Assembly (NCBI RefSeq): GCF_021206925.1 | Contig: NZ_JAJPRF010000001.1 | Coordinates: 1-64,000 of the forward strand | Direction: 5' to 3' | From: Rhodoflexus caldus | GTDB lineage: Bacteria > Bacteroidota > Bacteroidia > Cytophagales > Thermoflexibacteraceae | Length of the DNA stretch: 64,000 bases | Shown: positions 1-9,600 of the stretch, in pieces | How the letters are laid out: every line of letters starts with the position of its first letter | Position numbering within the stretch: the stretch's first letter is position 1 | The notes under the pieces: generated by a model | Seen by the model: the letters and a program-made list of their open reading frames with translations, nothing else | The model's database searches: none | What the model was told of the DNA's origin: nothing | Made by a program: the position numbers and the translations under genes

Positions 1-83
1 AAGCAGAGTGAAGCAAAAAGAGCAGATATTAGAAAATTTCCAATTAACCGCAGGCTTACATAATTACAAGTTGAAATTTTCAA

Positions 84-1364
84 TCAATTGATTTTCAGTA
101 TTTTAACTTCCAAAAAGTCTAATGTATGATTTCTTATGCTATTTTTTCTGAAACCTACTTTTACATCAGAACTTAGTTTGTCGCTCTGCCAAATTCCTAA
201 TGATGTGCCTGTAAAGGCAAATCGTAAGAATTCTAAAAATTTCGCATATCCAAACTTAATCGGGTCAAAACCAATAACACTAACATTTATTGCATCTTTG
301 AGAACGGAAGGACTGCAACCCGATATTCTCAAATCAGAACTAAACTCTGTATCGTTTTCAATCCAACTAATAACTTCCTTAACTTTTTTAAGAATGACAT
401 CTTGGCTTTCTGATGCTTTTATGCTTTGTACTTTCCTTTGCATTCTTTGTACTCTTGGGTCTGACGCTTGCACATCTGCATAGTTAGCAATTTGCTTCAA
501 ATTTGCAGAGTTTAGCAAGGTATAACCTGTGAGTTTACGGTTTTTATATGCTACTCTTACTTCTGATGGTGGAATTGTATAAACAGACAAGTCTGTCCCT
601 TCAAAAGCCTTGTTGAGAAATTCAACAAATTTGCCGAATCCTAATTTTGTATGGTCAAAGCCCTTTATGACACCATTTATTAGTTCTCTAAGTGCTGCGG
701 GATTTATACCGACTTCTAACTCTTGTCTATATTCACTTGAACTTTGAAATACAACTAATATCTCTTTAATCTTTGCCCAAATATCAGTTTCAGAATACGT
801 TGCATCTATTTTGAATATCTTATCAATCAATCTTAATGCACGGCTGTCTGTAATCCTAATGTTTGAGGCATCGTCCCCACTATCTTCTGGGTCTTCAATC
901 CATACAAAATTGTCGCAAACGGCTTCAAAGACTTTGTTTGTCGCTTTTTCGTATGCACAGCCTATTACAGTTTTACCATATTCGTGCAATTTCTTTGCAA
1001 GTGAAGCATAACCACCATCTCCTGACACGATTACAAAAGTTTCAAGTGTTGGGTGTGTATGCACTAAGTCTGTTACTTCTACTGCCAATTGAATATCTGC
1101 TACATTTTTATTGCCACCATATGAAAAGCCAAAAACCTGTATAGGTTCTATTCCTAACTCCAAAAGTTCGTTCTTCATAAAACCCAACCTAACATCACTC
1201 CAATTTGCATATGCACGCTGAATTGCAACTTTTCCGATGGCTTCCGTTGCCTGAATTTGTTTAAAAATTTCTTTGAGGGACAAACCTTGTATTATTCGTT
1301 GTCCAAAACCATAGCCCTTTAAGAGGTTTTCTATGTCGTAAAATATCGCTGTGTTAAATTTCAT
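84..1364 (-). CDS. NYN-domain protein with two C-terminal LOTUS-like repeats
   Basis: The 426-residue protein starts with a NYN/LabA-type (DUF88, PIN-like) nuclease fold. FYDIENLL lies near residue 8, QLAVEVTDLV in the middle, and SGDGGYASLAKKLHEYGK carries the expected acidic SGDGD-like motif. The C-terminal half holds two copies of one ~70-residue module: LRELINGVIKGFDHTKLGF with KFVEFLNKAF, and LKDAINVSVIGFDPIKFGY with KFLEFLRFAF. These resemble OST-HTH/LOTUS RNA-binding domains, a common partner of bacterial NYN domains. The protein is therefore likely a metal-dependent RNase or RNA-binding protein; this is inference, as the substrate is unknown. It is transcribed leftward from a start at 1364 and stands alone at the left of the defence island. 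The domain call is firm, the cellular role open. Confidence 0.8.
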   Translation of the reverse strand: MKFNTAIFYDIENLLKGYGFGQRIIQGLSLKEIFKQIQATEAIGKVAIQRAYANWSDVRLGFMKNELLELGIEPIQVFGFSYGGNKNVADIQLAVEVTDLVHTHPTLETFVIVSGDGGYASLAKKLHEYGKTVIGCAYEKATNKVFEAVCDNFVWIEDPEDSGDDASNIRITDSRALRLIDKIFKIDATYSETDIWAKIKEILVVFQSSSEYRQELEVGINPAALRELINGVIKGFDHTKLGFGKFVEFLNKAFEGTDLSVYTIPPSEVRVAYKNRKLTGYTLLNSANLKQIANYADVQASDPRVQRMQRKVQSIKASESQDVILKKVKEVISWIENDTEFSSDLRISGCSPSVLKDAINVSVIGFDPIKFGYAKFLEFLRFAFTGTSLGIWQSDKLSSDVKVGFRKNSIRNHTLDFLEVKILKIN

Positions 1365-1407
1365 TTCGCTGTTGTTTTTCGTTTATGCTTGCCCACAACA
1401 TATAAAT

Positions 1408-1447
1408 ATACGCAACTCACGCACTTCTCTGCAACAATGTTGCGTAT
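1408..1447. repeat. Inverted repeat upstream of the NYN gene
   Basis: ATACGCAAC at 1408-1416 is the perfect reverse complement of GTTGCGTAT at 1439-1447. It lies 44 bp upstream of the NYN start and could be an operator or stem-loop. The rest of 1365-1697 is low-complexity intergenic DNA with several GCAAC/GTTGC words; I see no gene in it. Confidence 0.4.
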
Positions 1448-1697
1448 CAATCAACACATAAGTAAGCAATTTCCTAACAACAAGTAACTTGCTCATAGTT
1501 AGGCTTTTAGCCGCTATTGACAATATGAAATACGCATTGCGTCAATACAACCTGCCTGATAAGGACATGTACTGCATGTACCCAACTGACAATACAAATG
1601 CGCAACATCATACACGCAACTTTTCGGCTCACTTTATGCTTACAGCAATACTACTTATTTCTTTGCCAATAAACAAGACTAAAACACGAGAAATTCA

Positions 1698-1870
1698 TCA
1701 CTCCACCAGCGCCTCCCGCAGAATCTCTGCGGGTTGCTGTGCCGTGCGCCCCGTGCCATCATGGATTTGGTGGCGGCAACTCGTGCCGGGCGCGGCTATC
1801 AGTGTACGGCTGTCGGTTTTTTCTACCGCAGGGAAAAGTACCAAGCCGCCAAGTAGCCCATAGGTTATTA
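1698..1870 (-). pseudogene. Truncated 3' end of a FAD-linked/(Fe-S) oxidoreductase
   Basis: Reading leftward, about the last 58 codons give GLVLFPAVEK, then LIAAPGTSCRHQIHDGTGR, then PAEILREALVE and a stop at 1698. This matches the C-terminal end of large FAD-binding and (Fe-S)-binding oxidoreductases (the D-lactate/glycolate oxidase-like family), whose tails read GELxLFPAV, APGxSCRxQIxDGTGR and HPxExLxxAL. Upstream of about 1870 the similarity stops and no FAD domain follows, so only a stub of a roughly 970-residue protein remains. The reading frame runs on to about 2099 but is not recognisable. The stub lies next to the recombinase gene, which suggests the parent gene was cut by insertion or deletion at an island boundary. 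Recognition is from memory of the family, not from a search. Confidence 0.55.
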
Positions 1871-2254
1871 CAGCATCTCTTTGAGATGTTTCAGTGAAGA
1901 TGCAACTTTCCGCCCTGAGTGCCCAAGCCGCCCAACACAATCCTTTTTGCGAGAGCTTGGCTTGCCTGAGGTTCAATGACAGTTTGCGGACAGCTAACAA
2001 CTGCCTTGCAGGGTATTTTGCGCCGAGATGTCGGTTTGACGGCGGTGCTGTTCTTTGCAATCTCAAAAAAATCAACAAAACCGCCCTTCCCTTCTGCAAA
2101 AAAAATCACCCGATTTTTGCTCTGCGAACAGTTTACGAACAAGTCCCCAGCGCATTCCAAGCGAGTTTTTGTCGTTTTTAGGGCTTTTGCAGGTGGAAAG
2201 AGCACTTGAATGCCTGTTTTTGGGTGATTTATTTTGCAAAATACCCGTTCTGCC
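1871..2254. other. Unassigned region between the pseudogene and the recombinase
   Basis: The frames here on both strands (about 70-140 codons) overlap one another and show no family motif or plausible codon pattern. I treat the stretch as decayed or non-coding DNA at the island edge. No terminator or attachment-site repeat could be identified with confidence. Confidence 0.4.
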
Positions 2255-3553
2255 TCATGAATCCCCGCCTTTTTTTGCCGCATCCAACTGCCTCAGCCAG
2301 CGCTCTAAGGCATCTTCGGGTGTATTGACGTACTTCATGAGCGTTTCTACATCGTCATGCCCCGTGAGGCGCTGCAATACATTGAGCGGAATGCCCCGCG
2401 TGCCCAATATCGTAATTGCCGTCCTTCGTGCGCAATGGCTGCTCACCAATTCGTACTTGGAGCATTCAATTGTTACCAACTGATTGCCGCTGTATCGTTG
2501 GATGCGTGCGGTTGCCGTAATACCCGCTATCTGACACACCTCTTTGATGAGGTGATTAAAACGATGCTGCGATATGTGGTTAGGTAGGTTGCCGTTGTAT
2601 TTATTGAGGATGTCCCAAGCACCGCCGCACCAGCCTACCAACGGCACGCGGATAAAATCTTTGGTTTTGTAAGAGGTAAATTCCCAGTAATTGCCTTTTA
2701 TCTGTTCGGGTCGGAAGGCTTCCACATCGCTCCAGCGTTGTGCCGTATAGCAGGCAAAGAGAAACAAATCCCGCACTTGTTCCAGTTGCTTGCGGGTGCT
2801 GAAATCATAGTCGCGCAGTTGTTCAAATTCCTCTTCGGTCAGTACGACAATATCATTTTTGCCCCCGCTGCGGGGTTTATCGTTCCGTCGGCTTGCATTG
2901 AAGTTGCGGAAGGCTTCATTGTCGTGGTAGCCCTTTTCCAATGCCCATTTCATAAATGCCTTGAACTTGCTGAAATACTTGGCGATGGTGGCATTCAAAA
3001 GCCCTTCGGGAACGCCTTTTTCCTTGTAGCGGGAAGTTTTGCGTTGCAGCAGATAGGCACGGAATTTATCTTCAAAGGTTTTGTCGATGCGCTTGAACGT
3101 CAGCTGATAGCCTGTAAGAGTTTCAAACTCTTGCAACATGTTAATCAGCGTTCGGGTGGGTTTCAATGTCAGTTCAGGCGTTTTGTTTTCTTGCTGCCAT
3201 TGGTAGTAGGCTTCCAGATAGTCAAAGAAGTTGTAGAGGCTGTCGGCATTGTTTTTCAGGGTGTTGCGCAGGTGTAGGCGGATTTCTTCGGGCGTAGGCA
3301 ATTTTTCTTGTTCAAGGGCTTTTTTGTAATAGGCAATGACAATCTGTTCTACCCGTTCCAGATAGATTTTGTAAGTGGTATAGTGGGCGGTGCTTTTTTT
3401 GGGTGCTTGCTTTTTAAAATCCCACATGTGGGTTTCAATGCTGATGCCTGTTGAACAGGTCAGCGCCCGACTGTGGTAATAGAACCGCAGGTAGATGGCG
3501 GACTTATCTTTTTTGGGATGCACCAAGTAAAAATGGACATTTTTATCGGGCAT
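2255..3553 (-). CDS. Tyrosine recombinase/integrase, Bacteroidota type
   Basis: The 432-residue protein has the phage-integrase-family layout common in Bacteroidota. An N-terminal arm-binding region (IYLRFYYHSRALTCSTGI) is followed by a SAM-like core-binding domain around residues 110-210 and a C-terminal catalytic domain. Catalytic residues are visible: Arg in AQRWSDVEAF, His-x-x-Arg in SSHCARRTAI, His in LTGHDDVETL and the nucleophilic Tyr in LMKYVN. It is probably functional and would cut and rejoin DNA at an attachment site. It sits beside the decayed trailer end of the CRISPR array and the truncated oxidoreductase, so it probably belongs to a mobile element that helped build this island. 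No paired att repeats were seen. Confidence 0.9.
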   Translation of the reverse strand: MPDKNVHFYLVHPKKDKSAIYLRFYYHSRALTCSTGISIETHMWDFKKQAPKKSTAHYTTYKIYLERVEQIVIAYYKKALEQEKLPTPEEIRLHLRNTLKNNADSLYNFFDYLEAYYQWQQENKTPELTLKPTRTLINMLQEFETLTGYQLTFKRIDKTFEDKFRAYLLQRKTSRYKEKGVPEGLLNATIAKYFSKFKAFMKWALEKGYHDNEAFRNFNASRRNDKPRSGGKNDIVVLTEEEFEQLRDYDFSTRKQLEQVRDLFLFACYTAQRWSDVEAFRPEQIKGNYWEFTSYKTKDFIRVPLVGWCGGAWDILNKYNGNLPNHISQHRFNHLIKEVCQIAGITATARIQRYSGNQLVTIECSKYELVSSHCARRTAITILGTRGIPLNVLQRLTGHDDVETLMKYVNTPEDALERWLRQLDAAKKGGDS

Positions 3554-3691
3554 AAATCTTTGCTAAATGGTGGAAATGCTATACGCGAATTTAGATGTTT
3601 TTTGTGAATTTATATGGTTTTGTTTTGCTTAATTGTGCTCAAAACCTTAATTTAGAGCGTTCAAAGGGCTATTTGGCAACAATAAGAAGTA

Positions 3692-6600
3692 AAGAAAGAT
3701 ATATTTATAGTGAAGGGAGTACTCTGACTCACTTTTCGCACAAGTGATGGTTAAATAAGACTTGTCGCAATCCATCTCTTATTGAAGGGAGTACTCCGAC
3801 AGACTCTGCGTTACCTACACGAGATGAATAAAAACGTCGCAATCCATCTCTTATTGAAGGGAGTACTCCGACTATGAAAAACCCATCGCACAATTTTTTC
3901 GCGACGGTCGCAATCCATCTCTTATTGAAGGGAGTACTCCGACACAATTCCTCCGTACGCATGTGCGAATGGTTTTATGTCGCAATCCATCTCTTATTGA
4001 AGGGAGTACTCCGACAGTCTGCCCCAAATACATAACAATTTGGGGTAAATGTCGCAATCCATCTCTTATTGAAGGGAGTACTCCGACGGTGGCAAAACGG
4101 TGATTGCATCGGAAATCATCAAAAGTCGCAATCCATCTCTTATTGAAGGGAGTACTCCGACGAAGTGAGTTAGGAACCATGCTCACAAATAGTACGTCGC
4201 AATCCATCTCTTATTGAAGGGAGTACTCCGACTCTCAAAAAGCTCGCTATTGAACAAGGCATTAATGTCGCAATCCATCTCTTATTGAAGGGAGTACTCC
4301 GACACTAAAACAATATTATATGCACAAAATTGTAAAGGTCGCAATCCATCTCTTATTGAAGGGAGTACTCCGACCTGTTCAGAGGTGTGTGACCAAGAGG
4401 TCACATTAAGTCGCAATCCATCTCTTATTGAAGGGAGTACTCCGACAAAAACAACTTATTCGAAAAAGGCTCCAAGCCTTGTCGCAATCCATCTCTTATT
4501 GAAGGGAGTACTCCGACAAGTCAGGTAGAAGAAGAGCAAGCTGCTCCTTCATGTCGCAATCCATCTCTTATTGAAGGGAGTACTCCGACCTGTAGATTTT
4601 AATATCCAAGTTAGAAGCGATATTAAGTCGCAATCCATCTCTTATTGAAGGGAGTACTCCGACGGTCGCAAAGGGGCTCTACATGAAGTCCTAATAGGTC
4701 GCAATCCATCTCTTATTGAAGGGAGTACTCCGACTATTGTGGTAAACCATGCTAAGACCACGTTAAAATAGTCGCAATCCATCTCTTATTGAAGGGAGTA
4801 CTCCGACTGTACTAAAAACTTTATATATATGTATAACAAAATAGTCGCAATCCATCTCTTATTGAAGGGAGTACTCCGACCTTTTTGAGGTTCCGGCATA
4901 TTATTAATGGTTTCCGGTCGCAATCCATCTCTTATTGAAGGGAGTACTCCGACAGTACCCGAGAATATAATGGGTAGAAAGTCTCTCGTCGCAATCCATC
5001 TCTTATTGAAGGGAGTACTCCGACTTGACTGTACTGTCAAAGAGAAGGTTCGATTCCTTGTCGCAATCCATCTCTTATTGAAGGGAGTACTCCGACTCGG
5101 TATAAAAACGTACTTGCCGAAGGGCTGTCAGTCGCAATCCATCTCTTATTGAAGGGAGTACTCCGACGGATTGGATTATCCGTGGGCACACACAAAAGAG
5201 AGTCGCAATCCATCTCTTATTGAAGGGAGTACTCCGACGTAATAACTGGAGTTAGATATGAAAATGATACTAAGTCGCAATCCATCTCTTATTGAAGGGA
5301 GTACTCCGACCCTTGTAGGTAATATCCTCTGTTAGTTACGGTTAAAGTCGCAATCCATCTCTTATTGAAGGGAGTACTCCGACAACTCTGGGTAGTTTTA
5401 AAATTCAGCGATCTTTTGTCGCAATCCATCTCTTATTGAAGGGAGTACTCCGACCATTAGCCACATGAGGTAATGGCACAACCATACACAGTCGCAATCC
5501 ATCTCTTATTGAAGGGAGTACTCCGACTAGTTTACATAGGCTTAGCCTAGGTACTATAGTGTCGCAATCCATCTCTTATTGAAGGGAGTACTCCGACAAA
5601 GTTTACATAGGCTTAGCCTAGGTACTATAGTGTCGCAATCCATCTCTTATTGAAGGGAGTACTCCGACAAAGTTCTTAAGTAATCAAAAATTGGAACAAG
5701 TTGTCGCAATCCATCTCTTATTGAAGGGAGTACTCCGACTGACCAGAGCGTGGTGGAGCTTCCACCATCTGTGGTCGCAATCCATCTCTTATTGAAGGGA
5801 GTACTCCGACTGGAAGAATATAACTCTTTATATAGCTGCGAGTGTCGCAATCCATCTCTTATTGAAGGGAGTACTCCGACTGGAAGAATATAACTCTTTA
5901 TATAGCTGCGAGTGTCGCAATCCATCTCTTATTGAAGGGAGTACTCCGACTACAAGCTACTATTGCAGAGAAGGTTCGATTCCTGTCGCAATCCATCTCT
6001 TATTGAAGGGAGTACTCCGACCGGGAAAGGGTCGGTATAAAAACGAGATGCTAAACGGTCGCAATCCATCTCTTATTGAAGGGAGTACTCCGACTTACTT
6101 GCATCCAGTCTACCACTGAACGTAAGTCAGTCGCAATCCATCTCTTATTGAAGGGAGTACTCCGACGAGTTACCCATTTGTACGTAACAAAAGATACGGA
6201 GGTCGCAATCCATCTCTTATTGAAGGGAGTACTCCGACTTTCTTTTATCTTAGTATCGATTTGATCCATTAGTCGCAATCCATCTCTTATTGAAGGGAGT
6301 ACTCCGACACTCTATGTAATGTATAACAAGATAACGGTGGAGTGTCGCAATCCATCTCTTATTGAAGGGAGTACTCCGACGGGTTCCCTGCGGGGGTTAG
6401 TGTGCCATACTCATTGTCGCAATCCATCTCTTATTGAAGGGAGTACTCCGACTAAAGTTTAATTAAATATTATAATTTGGCTTATATTGTCGCAATCCAT
6501 CTCTTATTGAAGGGAGTACTCCGACCACACTTACATTGTGGGCTAATCTCTTTGCAGGTGTCGCAATCCATCTCTTATTGAAGGGAGTACTCCGACTTGA

Positions 6601-9600
6601 ACTAAAATTAATTAAAATGTATAACAAGATGTCGCAATCCATCTCTTATTGAAGGGAGTACTCCGACCTCTATCTTTAATAATAAAGATATAAGAGGATA
6701 AAGTCGCAATCCATCTCTTATTGAAGGGAGTACTCCGACACTATAGTTTCCCCCCCCCAAAGGGGCCCCTCACGTCGCAATCCATCTCTTATTGAAGGGA
6801 GTACTCCGACTTTTACACACAGGTTTCTCCATTCCCTGTACTATTGTCGCAATCCATCTCTTATTGAAGGGAGTACTCCGACTAGTTACCATCATAGGCG
6901 CCTTCTCCTCAAAAGAGTCGCAATCCATCTCTTATTGAAGGGAGTACTCCGACATTAAAAAATTATGTATAACAAGATAACAGTGGAGTGTCGCAATCCA
7001 TCTCTTATTGAAGGGAGTACTCCGACTCTCCGTGAAACACGCGTGGTATTATTTTTTAGCGTCGCAATCCATCTCTTATTGAAGGGAGTACTCCGACACA
7101 CCTTGGCTGAAGCCCTCCCCGTTGAAATAAAGTCGCAATCCATCTCTTATTGAAGGGAGTACTCCGACTATTGTACAGTTCAACAGTAGTAGTCTCCGTG
7201 AAAGTCGCAATCCATCTCTTATTGAAGGGAGTACTCCGACATTAAGAGAGAAGAGAGTCTCTTACGGTTAAGACAAGTCGCAATCCATCTCTTATTGAAG
7301 GGAGTACTCCGACATTAAGAGAGAAGAGAGTCTCTTACGGTTAAGACAAGTCGCAATCCATCTCTTATTGAAGGGAGTACTCCGACAACACCTTGGCCGA
7401 CGTCCTCCCCGTGGACGTTAGTCGCAATCCATCTCTTATTGAAGGGAGTACTCCGACGCCTGTTCATTGCGAACCACGTGTCAGTCTTCGGGTCGCAATC
7501 CATCTCTTATTGAAGGGAGTACTCCGACTTCAACAGTACAAGTGAACTTACACCCGGCCTCGTGTCGCAATCCATCTCTTATTGAAGGGAGTACTCCGAC
7601 AAAGTGGCCCTCTCACTTCTGACAAATTTATTGTGTCGCAATCCATCTCTTATTGAAGGGAGTACTCCGACTCGCAATCGCTTTCCATGTTGGAGGCGAT
7701 TATCCTCTGTCGCAATCCATCTCTTATTGAAGGGAGTACTCCGACTATAGCAAAGTCATAGTGGAGTCGCCCGGCAAGATGGGTCGCAATCCATCTCTTA
7801 TTGAAGGGAGTACTCCGACAGCGAGGAAGCCCCTTCATAATAAATAATGAAAAAGTCGCAATCCATCTCTTATTGAAGGGAGTACTCCGACGGATAGAAA
7901 TATATCGTGGTATCATGCTAAGACGTCGCAATCCATCTCTTATTGAAGGGAGTACTCCGACTGGCGCCGTTCATGACTTTTCTTCTTCAAGACTAGCGTC
8001 GCAATCCATCTCTTATTGAAGGGAGTACTCCGACTATCCATAGGTTTTAGCACCGTAAGGTGATGAGGAAGTCGCAATCCATCTCTTATTGAAGGGAGTA
8101 CTCCGACAGTTATAGTGGAGTCGGCCGGCAAGATGGCCGGGCGTCGCAATCCATCTCTTATTGAAGGGAGTACTCCGACTTCGGATAAAGATTCCACTCT
8201 TTCCTCACTACGGGAGTCGCAATCCATCTCTTATTGAAGGGAGTACTCCGACTTCAACAGTACAAGTGAACTTACACCCGGCCTCGTGTCGCAATCCATC
8301 TCTTATTGAAGGGAGTACTCCGACATCATAGTATAACTATGGCGTATCCTTGGTGCTTAGTCGCAATCCATCTCTTATTGAAGGGAGTACTCCGACTTGA
8401 AGTATAAAACAGTATAGTTATGTATAGTAAAGTGTCGCAATCCATCTCTTATTGAAGGGAGTACTCCGACAAATTTAAAAAAGATGTTTAACAGCAAAAA
8501 AAACAGTCGCAATCCATCTCTTATTGAAGGGAGTACTCCGACATTCAAACGACGAGTGTATTTTATGACCATCTCACTTGTCGCAATCCATCTCTTATTG
8601 AAGGGAGTACTCCGACAAGAGGTATTTATAGATTTCCATTAAGATCTTATTTAGTCGCAATCCATCTCTTATTGAAGGGAGTACTCCGACTAGTTATGTA
8701 CAGCAAAGTAACAGTAGAGTCGGCAGGGTCGCAATCCATCTCTTATTGAAGGGAGTACTCCGACTAAAATAATGAATATTTCAAAAATCATTAGAAAATC
8801 GTCGCAATCCATCTCTTATTGAAGGGAGTACTCCGACCGTACAAATCTTTATCGGAGAGCTCGCCTTTCCGAATGTCGCAATCCATCTCTTATTGAAGGG
8901 AGTACTCCGACACGGGGAGGATTTTCGCCAATTCATTTTTATACCGTCGCAATCCATCTCTTATTGAAGGGAGTACTCCGACAGCGTTAGCAAAACTTGT
9001 ATCCGGAAAGTTCTTAGTCGCAATCCATCTCTTATTGAAGGGAGTACTCCGACTAAATGCAAGAAAAAATGAAACAAAAAATCACAAGTCGCAATCCATC
9101 TCTTATTGAAGGGAGTACTCCGACTCTCACCCACCAAAAAAAAGATTGGTGGAGAGTGTCGCAATCCATCTCTTATTGAAGGGAGTACTCCGACGAAGAG
9201 ATGTTAGATGCTACTTCTAGCGCTTTGAGTCGCAATCCATCTCTTATTGAAGGGAGTACTCCGACGATAATCCAATCCGATGCAAATCCGTCCGGCCCGG
9301 TCGCAATCCATCTCTTATTGAAGGGAGTACTCCGACGACTACCGCTATGTCCGCCTTTCCACCGTCGAAGGTGTCGCAATCCATCTCTTATTGAAGGGAG
9401 TACTCCGACGGGAGGATGGTTTCGTTCATTGTAATTGCCAAGCCGGTCGCAATCCATCTCTTATTGAAGGGAGTACTCCGACGGTAATCTTGTAAATCAA
9501 AAAAAGAATCAGCTGGTCGCAATCCATCTCTTATTGAAGGGAGTACTCCGACCAGGTTGTAGTTGTAAATGAAGTTGGGAGAACTGTGTCGCAATCCATC

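Noticed and set aside
1489-1863. Plus-strand frame of 124 codons near the left end
   Set aside because: It is composed of intergenic sequence and the antisense of the oxidoreductase stub, with no domain.
5025-5059. Possible tRNA gene fragment (T-arm-like sequence)
   Set aside because: It is a single CRISPR spacer; no acceptor stem or D-arm is present. Kept only as a spacer observation.
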